Source: Pelargonium x hortorum (Eukaryota; Streptophyta; Magnoliopsida; Geraniales; Geraniaceae). From it: a DNA stretch of 31,196 nt. The position numbers and the translations under genes were made by a program. The DNA lies in assembly GCA_036897525.1 (NCBI GenBank), contig JAYMTJ010000099.1, positions 1-31,196 on the forward strand, written 5' to 3'. The notes under the pieces were generated by a model. The model was given only the letters and a program-made list of their open reading frames with translations. It was not told the origin of the DNA and made no database searches. Below are positions 1 through 11,040 of the stretch, in pieces. Numbering within the stretch: the stretch's first letter is position 1; the number at the start of each line of letters is the position of its first letter.

Positions 1-3000
1 CTTTTGATTCTATTCTTTTTCGATTTCTATAGAATCGACATAATCATTGATCAAATCATTCACTCCAAAGTCTTCTATTCTAGATCTTTTCAATAACTGA
101 TTAATCGGACGAGAATAACTACACAACCCAGTAAAACCTCTAAAAGCCCCTCTAAATATTATTTATTCTTTGATATAAGGAATACCGTTTTAGAAAGGAA
201 GGGTTTGGCGCAAGCATGAGGTCCTCTTGAAGCTTTAGTTTAGTCGCGTTTAGAACGTATAATAAAAGCTAAAGCGCTTACCTACGATTGATTTGAAATC
301 TTCTTTATTAAATAAAAATTTTCTTTTGGTTATCTCATCAAGCAACATAAAGTAAGACATTGCTATTTTTGTTAGGACTAGAAATTAGTTAATCTAATAA
401 AAATAGCCTACAGAAAAAATTCTAGGATTATACTACTTGGTAAGTCGACCCTTTTTTAGTTGGCACTATATAACCCTTCTAACCAATTAAGGCTGATAAC
501 TACAGACAGGTGGGAGCACTTTTGAAATGTGTAAGTATTGCAAGAAAAAGTCTGGATCTTTAACGTAATGCTTACACCCCCTTCTACAGGCACTCCCCTT
601 TAATGTAAGTTTGTAATTCCTAAGTTCTATAATGAATATGCTTTTTTATAGCTAAACAAATCTTTAATCTTTTTACATTTTAGTCTTCCAAAAGACTCTT
701 ACTTTTTTTCTAGCCTGAAGCTTTTTTTCATACAATAAAGGGAGTCCTTCCTTTATGCACAATATCCCCCCGCATTACTTTAAAGACTCTTCGGGCAATG
801 AAGTTTTAGTCAGTTTGTCTTAATACGTATACCAAATAAGACACATCTCTGGTTAAAGTTTGCAGAATTCAAGACTATCCTAAGCTGCAGATTTTTTGAT
901 TTTACATATACACCACACCTAAAAGAGTATAACCTATCCCTTTTTTTTGAACGATGCGCAACACTGTAATCTCTTCTAACTTTCGTTTTCTACTAGTAGG
1001 GGTCCCGATATCATAGGTCGAAAAGGTCCTAGTAAAAGGGTTTGCAACTTACATCTGAGATTAAGATGGGTAAGTTGGGCCTAAGAAATCTATTATATAT
1101 CACTGTTTATGGGTTACCTTGATGTAATACAGCTTTATTACGGATTTCAATAGGATCGCTTAAACTTCTTTACTAAACTACCAAAATCAAAAAAGGTGCT
1201 ATAGCTATATTGAATAAAAAAGGATACGAATACACATTTTAGGATAACACGGATTTTGGTTTAACAGAAGAAGGCTTTTAGTTCCTTGTTCTAACCGGCG
1301 GAAAATCCTTGTCCTCGGATTGTCTATAAATTGAATATTGCTTATATAAGGGCAGCCGTACTTTTGACTTCGAGGATTCTAGGTTTCTTTTAATGGTAAT
1401 TGTAAGAAAGGGATTTTTTTTTTTAGGGTACTCTATAAATATGGGGCTCATAACTAAAGTAGAGTACTCACTCAAATTTTAGGACTTGTTGCACAAATGA
1501 TGACGAGTACGATACAAAAAAGGCCCTCCCTTGGGCAGTAATTTCAGATTTGTGTAAACCAAAAAAGGGGGGCTTACTTATATTAAGTAATACAACAGTT
1601 TTCCGAACTGACTCAAAAATGACTTTGGCTAAGCTAATAAAAAATCAAGCGTGGAGTAAGAACTTTTCTTCTACTCTAGAAATAATAGACCGACCTTACG
1701 ATAAACAAGTGTTAAATCAAGGGACTCCCTTCCCCCTTCCCAGGGTTGTACCAAACTAAAGGCAACAAGGTACATACAATGGGTCTAGAAAAGAAAAGCG
1801 GAGCTCTTGGTTTACTCTCAAAATAGGCTACTTCTGGATATAAAAAAAGATCCTACTTAGTATTCTATTACATAGGAGTTCCTCATGTCTTAGGATTAGC
1901 ATTAGTCTAAAATTGAAAAAGCTGAAAACTTGATTTTAAATGCATTTCATTTCTCTAAACTTCTGAATTGGGTAGCCCCGATCTTGATAAACTAAAAATC
2001 CTGAGAGAAACCTTGACTAAAAAGCGGAAGCTCTGACATTTTTGTACGGAAAGTCCTTATTAAGATTTCATAAAATAAAGGCGGGTGCTATAATAAGGGA
2101 ATGACTAGTCCTTACCTTAAAAGAGTACTATTTCCTTCCAATTTAGATTTTAGATTAAGAGAGTTTTGAGTTTCTTTTGTTTATTTGATAATGTTTCAGG
2201 CTTCATAAAGTACTTATGAATTTTGATATCCATACATGAAATTAAGGGTCCGCAAGTAAAGCATGAAGTCCTCGGTATTAAATAGATGAGGCTTTCTGTT
2301 CTTTCTGACAAGCTATCCATTTTCACCAAAGTACTTGAGTTTAGGTCTAACTCAAAGTTACTTTTCAAATTCAGGTGTTGGGCAAATTTCAATATAAACT
2401 TTAGGACACTCTTTTTTTATTTGCACCGGGTCGATTAATAATTATAGAAATAGTTCTCGGGCTCTTAAGCCTGTTTTTAGGCTATATCCCTAGCTTTCTC
2501 AAAATAAGAGGAATTAAGGTCTTTAGAAGAGTTTATAGTCTTTTATATTTCAAGTTTTTTCTCGGCCTTAAGGTAAGGATACGAGAGGGTTTTTTATGGG
2601 TATATAGTTTTTAATCGGATACTCGTCTATAAGATTCTATAATAAAGATAAGAGATTGTAGTGTACAGTTTTTGGGTACTTAGGGATTAACTAAAACCTT
2701 TTCTAAGTATATGTAAGTAAGTCCTACAAAATGAAAGAGTATAGCAGCTTGAGAGGTACGAAGTACAAGAGTGTGACAATGAGTATAGGTGTTTTACAAG
2801 CTGGAGAGAATAGGCTTTCTCGAAGGTAATTGTATTCCAGGGGAGTGCTTTTACATTACAAAGTTTATGCAGTCTCGGATCTTTCAAGTTAACAAATTAA
2901 GAGTATGAAACAAGTTGGTGTTTCAGGTTAAAGGCAATTCAAGATCAGACTAAGTTGAGTAGGTTTCTTTTCTGTTTCTAGATTGTCTAGGAATAAATTA

Positions 3001-3340
3001 TTAAGAAGGGCTTAACCGGTTCTATCCTAATTATTGGAAACTTTCTTTAATTACTAGTACCCTCTAAAAGCTGCTACCATTATAGTTATATCCTTACTCA
3101 GAAACTTCCTGTCTAGAAAGGGAACCTTTATCTAAGAGAATACCCGCAAAGAAGTAATGGCTTCCCTATTTCCAGTCAAAAGTCTCTTAATTAACCCACT
3201 TACTTTATTATATATCCTTATATGTACTAGAACTTCTCTTCTTTCTTAATTATACAAAAAGGCTAAGGATTATACACACTCCCCTAGAATTTGAAAAGGT
3301 TACAGCTTAATTTCAAGAGTCTGTTCGATTTATACCCAAT
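1..3340. other. AT-rich non-coding spacer, homopolymer-laden
   Basis: No gene is recognised on either strand. All frames are cut frequently by stops. The few open frames of 65-80 codons (for example 1278-1475 on -, 1550-1759 on +, 2150-2392 on -) show no motif, no family resemblance and no codon pattern that would separate them from chance. The texture is distinctive: short runs of A or T mixed with runs of GGG and CCC, including an 8-base T tract at 941-948 and an 11-base T tract at 1414-1424. I see no tRNA, rRNA or intron core signature. Spacer in a large plant mitochondrial genome is the best reading, by inference from the plasmid polymerase nearby. Confidence 0.55.
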
Positions 3341-5880
3341 TCTCTTTGTATTATGGAATTCTAATTTATATACACTTTTCTATATACCAAAAAAAGTGAA
3401 GGGAGCGAGAGAAGAGAGATCTTTTTTGAGAAACGAATAATGCTAAGAAAAACACTTACCTGCACGCTAAAGGAAAAGACTAACACTCCACAAGCTGACT
3501 ACAAATACTAACTCCCAAGCTAATCCATAGGGAATCCTCTTGCTGGAAATGTTTGCTAGTGAAAGCAAGGCTATCTTGATTGACTGTAAAGGAAAGAACT
3601 GAGGTGTATATACTGAGAATAGAGAATCTTTGTTAGGTTAGCAGTTGAAAGTCAATACCAATGAAAAGCCTGTCCAAGTGGAGCTATTGTTGCTAATGGA
3701 AACCAATACCTTATAACTAAAACCATCTATTCGAGGTGGCTAATCTCTTATAGTATAGGATTCTTCCGATCAACAGATAAAGAAATTCCAGAAGATAAAG
3801 ACAAGAAAGAACCAAAGATACCTAATAGACCGAGCTACAAATAGAACATAAATCCCATTCCAATTCAAGACTACCTTCTATTTTATATTATATATATTCT
3901 ATTGCCTGCTAATATATACGTTCAAACTAAGCTCTGTGACTCTATCTTACTACAAATTGACTCACTATATAAGCGATTAGACTTTATTTAAAATGATGGT
4001 ATTCTGCTATGAAAGATCCCTCGGCACTGAAGAATAGAAGTCCATAGCAGACACTGAGCTCAGTCAGATTCCATTCGTAAGTACGGAAGACCTCCTTTTC
4101 ATCCTAAACTCTAAACATAAAAGATGCAAGAAAACCCTTGACTATGTCACATTTATCGTATAGGAAGTTTCTTAGCAGACCTTGTAAGGTGTTAATTCTT
4201 GTAGCTAGACACTTTTAAAGTTCGATTGTTCTAAACTTACCAATCTAAGAAGGAACCAACTCATTCCATTTCCGGTGATGGTATAGCCAGAGTCTATCTT
4301 GCTTGACCTTTGGCCAACTGATTTGAGTCAAAAAAAGGGTCATTTAAACCCTTATTAAGTACTTTGCCTTGACCCGCGAATACAAATGAAGGAACAGCTT
4401 TAGCTATAAAACGTTATGGAATTCCTGTCATTCTAGTTTACAAAAGAAAAGTTAAGTATAAAGATAATATAAGCTGCGGTTTATCTTGTTGACTATACTA
4501 AGCACAGGGCTAATCCTGAATAATATAGTTGGAGTACAAACGGATTCTATATCTATTGAGTCTATTTAGACTTCATTTGCCTGCATTGAAGAACTAAGCT
4601 TTCCAACAGCTGTTTTAAATACACCCGGTTAGGAATTCTTAATCTTACTAAACTTCCTTACTATCAAGCTACACCGACGAATCAGATGGTTTACTGATAT
4701 GGCTCAACCGAGAGTCTTCCTTTCACGTCCAAGTAGAGCATTCACTTTCCTCAGTCCTTGGTCAGAGTCCTCATTATACTTTGAATAAGAGCCTTCAGAT
4801 TTTCGCGTTCAAAGAGGTCCGTACTCCCTCCCGGTGCAGCGCATAACGTATAGAACATAAGCTCTAACAAGCTCGCCTAAATACGATAGCTAAGACATAG
4901 TGAGGAACTTGCTTTCTAGAGATCCTCTGAACTAATATACTCTACTCTAGAAGATCTCAAACAAAATAGAAGACTCTGTTACCCTACTTACAAAGAAGAA
5001 GAAGAAAATAGATTCTGTATTCTGCTTTAATCGACAGCATGTTCCTTCTTAGAAAGAAGATAGGGCATTCTATTTCAGGGACTGTGTTCTTAATATTCCA
5101 GATTTAGAGAGTTCTAAAATGCTAGTGGGTTTGGTCCTAAGCCTAAGATTCTCTATATTCAGTATTCAGTTCTTCCAACCAAGTCTACTGCTTACAAATG
5201 TAAGAGCTACAATCAAGCTTGCCTAAAGTATCTTATAGAAATAATCCTGATCATAATAGCTTATTTTCAATACCTCCTGAAGAGGCTATTATAGAAATTC
5301 AATCTCCATCAGCAACAAGAGAAACAGTTTTCAATTGACTACCGGCTATGTCATTAGAACAAGAACTCAAGAATTAGCAGACAAGCTTTCAAGACTACAC
5401 TGACTAGGCCCTGCCTCTAGGAGTCTAAGTACCTCACACCTTTAGAAGACAAGAGCTTACTTTCAAGGCATGTAATTGCCAAGCTTTCCTTATAAGAGGT
5501 ACATGTCATTTCGGGTAAGCTTATATGCATCAAAACCCAGTCTTTTAGATATAGTATAGGAAAGGGCTTGATTACGCAGTCTTAGATCTTAAGAAAGTCT
5601 TTTAATTTAAGTTATCCAGGATCTTTCCTAATTGAGTAATGGGCCTCAAGTCAATAAGGTTTAGTCTACTAGAACTAAATAGACAGATAGCGGATTTATA
5701 TTCTTCATTTCAATGAATGAGTTTCCCGTAAAGAAGTTTGAAATGAAGTCTTGCTAGTCGAAATAGAATATCCTCCAGTTCTGAAACACTTATACCTGGA
5801 ACTCTCTGAAATCTTAGAAACTCTAGTTCACTAAAAAAGTGGTGGCTGGGGTGCGCGACAATAAAAAGAAAATTAATTAT
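3341..5880. other. non-coding spacer, smoother composition
   Basis: No gene is recognised. Compared with the preceding block this stretch has few long homopolymers and a more even mix of the four bases, with locally higher G+C near 4700-4860. Frames are short and closed by stops. It holds a small AAG microsatellite at 4993-5004 and nothing else I can name. I looked for transposon, plastid-derived and mitochondrial gene motifs and recognised none. It could be an old insertion too diverged to identify by eye. The boundaries are approximate, set by the change in texture. Confidence 0.45.
4993..5004. repeat. (AAG)4 microsatellite
   Basis: Four tandem AAG units in a purine-rich stretch. The repeat is short and may be chance, but it is one of the few ordered elements in this spacer. 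Confidence 0.6.
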
Positions 5881-6700
5881 CTTTTTTTTTAACGCTATGC
5901 TATGTTGTTTCCCACTTGTAGTAAAGCGTTCGGTTCTTTATAATGGTTTTTTTACTCGGATTAGATCTAAAAAGAAAGTTGCATTATTATATCACTCTTA
6001 TAAGTCGCATTAAATACCACTTCTGCTATAAAATTCTTTTGTTACCACATTACTTACTTAATTAAATATTCTAAGAGACCCTGAATTATAAAATCTCTTC
6101 GCTTCCTTTGCTTCAGGTTAGAGGAATTTAGTGTCCTTTGTTATATTTGCAGTATCCGACACTCTTTTATTGAGTCTTTACAAGGATTTTAGGAATTAAT
6201 TCTATATACATAATACATATTCTTTATTAAGTCATAAGTCTTCAATTACTTTTTTTTTATTCCAGTATCTCCTCGCGCTTTAACTGGAATCTAAAATGCT
6301 ATAACTTTGAAAGGCATACAAAAGCTAAGGGGGGGGGGTCTTACCGAGGAAATTTAAAGAGGCAACTAAATTCTTATAAAAAGTTCTTGAAAAACAAAAA
6401 AAGTAAACAGTTGCATAGGCGTGTATTTGCACTCATAAACTCCTTGGTCCTGTATTTTTTTTATCCTTAGATAAAGAGGACTTTTACACGGAAAATCCTG
6501 CGATGTTTCAAAGTAAGACCAGACCCCACCTAAACCCAATTCCTATTATATAATACTATCTAGGGAATACCCAAGGCTTTTAATAAAGCTTGCTGACTAG
6601 AACTATTCTTATTTGGTTTGTAGGAAATCGCCCTTAGAGAGAAGTCCCCTCTATCTCCTGAGAAAATCACCTCTTTTCTAATTGGTAGAACTTTGAAGAA
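5881..6700. other. AT-rich spacer upstream of the polymerase fossil
   Basis: No gene is recognised. The block begins with a T tract at 5882-5890 and carries further T tracts at 6250-6258 and 6455-6462, and a striking run of ten G at 6329-6338. The last 100 bases, from about 6600, become more mixed in composition and may already belong to the plasmid insertion, but I cannot match them to plasmid sequence. No terminal inverted repeat of a linear plasmid was seen here by comparison with the far side of the fossil. Confidence 0.45.
6329..6338 (+). repeat. G10 homopolymer tract
   Basis: Ten consecutive G residues sit in an otherwise AT-rich spacer. Poly-G of this length is unusual at this base composition. 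It is prone to slippage both in the cell and in sequencing, so its exact length should be treated as uncertain. Confidence 0.8.
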
Positions 6701-7511
6701 ATGGCAACTCTTTGTTCAAAAAGGATTAAAGGCTCTCATTATTCTAAGAATTGGCTTAAAAACAAAATAATGGATGGATTTAACCTCATGCCAGGGTGTC
6801 GCACTCTTTTTGGGAGACGTTAGTCAAAAGTCTCAACCGTTCAAACTCTTTTCCTGCAATGCTCTAGTTTTTTTTTCTTGATGAAGCATCCCTCGATCTC
6901 CTGCAAAAGGAGTTAATACTGCTAGGGTCCGAATCAGCACCTAAGCAACAGGGGCTAAAGGATCCCTGAACTCTACTACATCGAGTCTGCGCTGGGTTAC
7001 AAAGCTAAGTGTAAATCCCCGTATCCTACCAAACTCATAGCAACTAAGCAGATGTCAACCATCCATCAACGAGACAGAAAGACTGGGTCTAGCAGCTATG
7101 GATCTCTTGGTGATGTATGCCTACCCTAAAATCATGGGCTATGCGTCAGTCTCCATTATCCTGACTGTCATGAAACGGGTTTGAGGTTTCATTTACAGCG
7201 GGTCATGCCATCCCTCTCACATATGATGAAGACCAAAACTTTCGCTTCATACCTAAGCAAGATGTGTTTGATTCCATCCATAAACTCTTCTTAGCCTATT
7301 CTGAGCGGTATGAGGGTAATGAGATTGTACGCCTTGCCAGTCTATATGGAATCTCGGAGTGTTGTGAAGTCAACCAAATCTGTCTTAATGAGCGCCGATT
7401 AGCACTGCTCAAAATTCACTCTGATTGGAAGAAAGGTGAGATTGAAACTTGAGGCAAGGGTGATTCAAAAGAAACCGAAAGCCTTTCACTCTTTTATAAC
7501 TCAAAGGAAAC

Positions 7512-7539
7512 GGAAGGTCCCGAAGGGCCCGACCCTTCC
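7512..7539. repeat. GC-rich stem-loop just before Exo I
   Basis: GGAAGG (7512-7517) pairs with CCTTCC (7534-7539), and the loop contains a small GGGCCC palindrome (7525-7530). It lies inside the polymerase fossil, immediately upstream of the Exo I segment. It may be only a by-product of coding sequence. Confidence 0.35.
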
Positions 7540-8100
7540 TTGTGGCTGATTTTGAAACCCTGATCGTCAAAGGTGAGGGCTTCGCGCCTTCCATACGCAG
7601 TTGGACTTTGAAAGGTCGATTGAAACCATCCAAACCAAAAATGTTCAACATTTTGACTCAGAATCTGTCTCAAGTGATAGGTGTCCGACGTTCCAAGAAA
7701 GAAGTCGCAGTCTTGTGAATTTCTAAGGAGTGTCATAGCTAAAGATGATTTAGGCGGGGTTGTCTATTTTCACAATGCTGCACGCTTTGACAGTCTTCTG
7801 TTACTTGAACCACTCCTCACAGCTTCTCCATATAGAGTGAAGCCATTGATGAGAAACGGGATCTTGTATCAAATTTCAGTATATGATCAGAACAAAGCAC
7901 TCTTTCACGTTCGCGATTCGATCCATTTATTAACAGGTGGTACTCTTGCTCAAGTCGCTGCTAGTTTCTGCCCCGATCTGGAGCCTAAGAAAGCTTTGGA
8001 CCATAACCTTGTGAGCCTTGAGAACCTAGTGAAAAATAGGGCTACCTATCTAGAGTATATGATCCACGACGTCGTTCTTCTAGGTTCAACCATGCAAGCC
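7536..8100 (+). other. 3'-5' exonuclease domain of the polymerase fossil
   Basis: This is the proofreading half of the family B polymerase. The Exo I acidic pair lies in an ADFETLIVK context, which is very close to plasmid polymerases. Exo II reads VYFHNAARFDSLLLLEPL, with the family's Asn and Asp in place. Exo III reads LEYMIHDVVLL, with the Tyr-x3-Asp pattern. Between Exo II and Exo III lies RDSIHLLTGGTLAQVAASF, matching the usual 'D-S-x-x-L-L-P-G-S-L-x-x-L-A-x-S-F' segment of plasmid and phi29-type polymerases. Preservation of all three motifs, spaced as expected, makes this the best-kept part of the fossil. Confidence 0.85.
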
Positions 8101-8162
8101 CTTCAAAGGATCGTACACGAGCTCTATCATATAGATCTAAAAGATCCATTACTACAGCTTCA

Positions 8163-9080
8163 TTAGCCATCAAAATCTTTAGAACTCATTTTTATGATGA
8201 GAATCGAACACCCATTAGTCTGCCCACTCGAAACGAGGATCAATTTCTTAGAAAAGGTTATTATGGTGGTCATTCAGATGTTTACATTCATTATGGTCTG
8301 AATTTAGACTACTATGATGTCAACTCCCTTTACCCAACCGTGATGAAGAAATTTCATATGCCTAAAGGTCCTCCAACTTAACTTGGTCAGATTATCTCAC
8401 TGATAAAGACATCGAGGATCTCTTTGGCTTCGTAGACGCAGTTGTGATATGTCCTAAAGACATGAAAAGACCATTCCTACCATATAGATCCACAAGTATA
8501 TCCCTACCTTAATCTTCCGAGTGGGTGTCTTTGCTGGGGTTTACTTCACCGAAGAGTTAAAATACGCCAAATCACTAGGTTATCATCTTATTCCTATCCA
8601 ATCCAAGGTTATTTATACGAGAGAATGGAGACACCCTTTTTTTCTTCCTATATCCAAGATCTATATACCCGTAGGTTACAGTCACCAGGTAAGGGATTCT
8701 CATTTGTCTGTAAAATACTCATTCACTCTTTATACGGAAGACTAGGGATTAACCCTGAAAGTACAGTGACTGAGATCTGTGATAATATGAGATATAATCT
8801 TCTCTTAAAAGAAACAAACTTCGTCCAGGAGATACAAGTTGCCAATGATTGCCACATAGTGAGTTATCATAAAAATGTCCAAAATTCTGTCTTCTCTGAT
8901 AAGAAATGGGAGCCACCTACCAATTCCGCTGTTCATATCGCTGCTGCCATCACAGCATATGCACGAATCTATATGTACCCTTATATCTCTAGAGATGATT
9001 GCTACTACACACTGACTCAGTTGTTCTGGGTTCGAGCGGGTTTCTTTGATCTTAGTGGTCGTAGGTTCAAATTCTAAAAG
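8163..9080 (+). other. polymerase (palm and fingers) domain of the polymerase fossil
   Basis: This half carries the nucleotidyl-transfer site in an intact enzyme. YYGG, between exonuclease and palm, is typical of protein-primed family B enzymes and is involved in DNA binding. Motif A follows about 45 bases later in the context LDYYDVNSLYPTVM and then KFHMPKG. A segment resembling the family's 'G-x-Y-F-x-E-E-L-x-Y-A' follows at about 8530-8570. Motif B context is KGFSF...SLYGRLGINPES. Then come the alanine-rich AAAITAYARIYMYPYISR helix and the CYYT start of motif C at about 9000. A trace of the usual 'L-G-x-F-K-L-E' segment lies near 9055-9077. The order and spacing are those of the family. 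Confidence 0.85.
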
Positions 9081-9406
9081 AAAGAGTTATCTTTCGTCAA
9101 AGAAATGAGAGGAAGCCCGAGAGACAAGTAGAACTTCTGGTTTTGATTCAATGAGTCGGGGTGAACAGACTCAAATAAGGCCTTGGAATGGAAGACAGAG
9201 GTTTGCCTTCGCTTGTGATGTGAGTTGGGAGTATAGTCTTAGTAGTCATTCTCGGTTAGCGAGGTCTATTTAATTAAGGGTTACTCCTTTGTTTCCAAGA
9301 ATCTATTAGAATTTCCTTCAATTCCTTCTAAGCTTATGATCGCAAAGTCCAATCGACCAAGGGTTTAGCAACTCGGTATTCCTAGATTGAGCGGTTTATA
9401 GGATGG

Positions 9407-9430
9407 GTCGGCCGACAGCTGACAAGCCGA
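9407..9430. repeat. GTCGGCCGAC palindrome with downstream GCCGA
   Basis: A perfect 10-base palindrome occupies 9407-9416. TCGGC (9408-9412) can alternatively pair with GCCGA (9426-9430) across a 13-base loop. These GC-rich inverted elements stand out in the spacer. No function can be assigned from sequence. Confidence 0.4.
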
Positions 9431-9689
9431 TTAGTGGGTTGGGTTTCTTTGGGCTACCGCGCCTCTCTGAATAGTAAGCAAATTCAGTCAAGAAATCCTA
9501 TCTTTTCTGTACTAACTTAATACTCTTTGCAAAGGATAACATCTTCTTATTCTCGAGACATTCCCAGTAAAGGAAGAAGACACTACAAACTAAAGTTTGC
9601 CTCTCATTCTTCTTAGATTATGCTGGTATAGCAAGGGTATCCTCTTCTTATGCTTATGCTCTGAAGCCTCTCATGTCAGCCGAACGCTT

Positions 9690-9711
9690 ATAAGTCAACT
9701 ATAAGTCAACT
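9690..9711 (+). repeat. 11-bp perfect tandem duplication
   Basis: The unit ATAAGTCAACT occurs twice with no gap (9690-9700 and 9701-9711). This is a typical product of slippage or of microhomology-mediated repair, both common in plant mitochondria. Confidence 0.7.
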
Positions 9712-10263
9712 TAAACCATTACTAATAGGGTACTCTATCTTCTCTTTGTTTATGTTTAGGAATGTTTACTGAGTATCCTGCGGGCTTATGAGTATATCTT
9801 CCGTCTTACTATAACTACAGCTAACAAGAATACACCTTCATCTCTTACAGTCTGCTACTGAGACTCAGGGCTTGCACTCTCAACCAGCTCATCCCCTACA
9901 CAGACTTTCACATTCATTTGTGCTCTCCTACACCGATCAACTTTCTTGGCCTAGATCTAGATACGCATTCTTTCCTTTAGCTCGACGTTTCAATAGTTTA
10001 AAATAGAACCGTTAAAGCTTGAACTTGAAAAGAAAAGAGAAGAATCCCATATTTCTATGTTTAATTAGTTGAATTCAACGGTACGCCAGAATTTAGGTTA
10101 TGTCAGCAGGTTAAATTCTAAGAAAGCAGAGAAAAGTGTAATGGAATTTCATCTTAGGTTTTCATAGATCAACTGTAATGACAGGTTTTCTTATTCATAG
10201 AGTACAATGGGTTTCAAGCATTATACGGGTCAAAAAGCTGGTGATCTCGCCTACAGCCAGTAG

Positions 10264-10284
10264 CTGCACCTTTCAAAGGTGTAG
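10264..10284. repeat. near-perfect 21-base palindrome, stem-loop
   Basis: CTGCACCTTT and AAAGGTGTAG flank a single C. Nine or ten base pairs form, one of them G-U in RNA, with a three-base loop. Plant mitochondrial transcripts are often stabilised at their 3' ends by stem-loops of this kind, but no gene ends here, so a transcript role is conjecture. Confidence 0.55.
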
Positions 10285-10490
10285 AACGCTCAAAGTCTCT
10301 CCTATACAGCCTGAAGGTTGGTAGTTAGAGAAGGAGCTTCATCCAGAGTGAATCAAACTCTAGGAATTTGTTTGAGTTCTTCTTCTGCTAATGGAAGCAT
10401 CGGTGTGGCACCGGAGCATCTAGGTTCCCCGAAATCTCTCTCAAGCCAAGGTCTCAGTTCGTAAGATAGTGGTCTATGTTACTTTTTCTC

Positions 10491-10604
10491 TATGTTCCTA
10501 GCTATAAACCAAAGAGCAGTGCTTTGTCATTATGTTCATAGCTCGTACTTGTTAGTTCAGAGTTCAGCGATTCTAATTGATCTCTGTCCTTTTATGTTCC
10601 TAGT
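10491..10604 (+). repeat. dispersed short repeat cluster, tatgttcCtag type
   Basis: Three near-identical 12-mers (TATGTTCCTAGC at 10491-10502, TATGTTCATAGC at 10531-10542, TATGTTCCTAGT at 10593-10604) lie within 115 bases. A perfect AGTTCAG tandem at 10554-10567 sits between the second and third copies. The copies are short, so the cluster may be chance or a decayed tandem array. Confidence 0.4.
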
Positions 10605-11040
10605 CGAGAGTCAAGAGAAAACGAAGAGCATTTCCTCATTTACTTGGGTTAAAGAATTACTGTGCTCAGAATTGACTCATTATAATATTTCCTATAACTT
10701 ATTAAATCTATACATACTTAGCTGGCCTCGAAAGCCCTGAAACCTTTGCTTTAGAATTCCCTATTTCCAAACAAGCATGACTGGAACTCTTTTTAAGCTT
10801 TTCTAAGATAAGTGCTACACCGGCCCTGGCATCTGGGGTTTGGTTCTAAAGAAAGTGGTAGCTATTAGTAGTATATAGGAGTAAGAGTTTTCATACTTTG
10901 TCTTATGCAGCTGAGTCCTTGTCGCTATACTCTTGGGCTATACCTGTCCTAGAAGATATTACTAACTTGTATTGTATTACTGATTAAAAGAGTAAGGATC
11001 CCTTATGCTAACGTACTCTAGGAAATAGCCAGAATTGTGT

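Larger units (their letters stand above)
6701..9130 (+). pseudogene. dpo: fossil family B DNA polymerase of a mitochondrial linear plasmid
   Basis: This is a decayed copy of the protein-primed family B DNA polymerase that replicates linear plasmids in plant and fungal mitochondria. In an intact plasmid the enzyme starts from a terminal protein and has a 3'-5' exonuclease half followed by a polymerase half. Seen here in order on one strand are: Exo I with DFET (7548-7559), Exo II with HNxxRFD (7771-7791), Exo III with YMIHD (8056-8070), the YYGG linker motif (8259-8270), motif A DVNSLYP (8316-8336), the motif B region with SLYG (8712-8738), the conserved NSAVHIAAAITAYARI stretch near 8.92-8.97 kb, and the motif C region at about 9000-9030. 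Coding texture reaches back to about 6.7-6.9 kb. The end near 9.13 kb is approximate, and the C-terminal part beyond motif C is barely visible. The reading frame is broken in several places, more than five by my estimate, so no functional enzyme is expected. G+C is clearly higher than in the flanks, which fits a foreign origin. The family call is firm; the ends are not. Confidence 0.9.
9131..11040. other. GC-richer spacer resembling ordinary angiosperm mitochondrial DNA
   Basis: No gene is recognised. The first 300-400 bases may still contain plasmid sequence downstream of the polymerase, but no companion reading frame is legible. Composition is more balanced than elsewhere; one line counted at 9421-9480 is 31 of 60 G+C. 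The block holds an 11-bp tandem duplication (9690-9711), a palindromic stem-loop (10264-10284) and a small repeat cluster (10491-10604). An 82-codon open frame at 10492-10740 overlaps that cluster and has no recognisable domain, so I do not call it a gene. Confidence 0.45.

Noticed and set aside
7409-7736. Two 80-codon open frames on the minus strand opposite the polymerase fossil.
   Set aside because: They are antisense shadows of the polymerase coding sequence.
9018-9077. An ungapped 60-base resemblance to plant trnN(GUU), strongest in the T arm (GGTCGTAGGTTC).
   Set aside because: The segment falls within the polymerase fossil, where motif C and the following 'G-x-F-K-L-E'-like segment explain the same bases. 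The anticodon stem does not pair and no acceptor stem is present.
10492-10740. 82-codon open frame on the plus strand, possibly a chimeric mitochondrial ORF of the male-sterility type.
   Set aside because: No fragment of a known mitochondrial gene is recognisable in it, and it begins inside a short repeat cluster.
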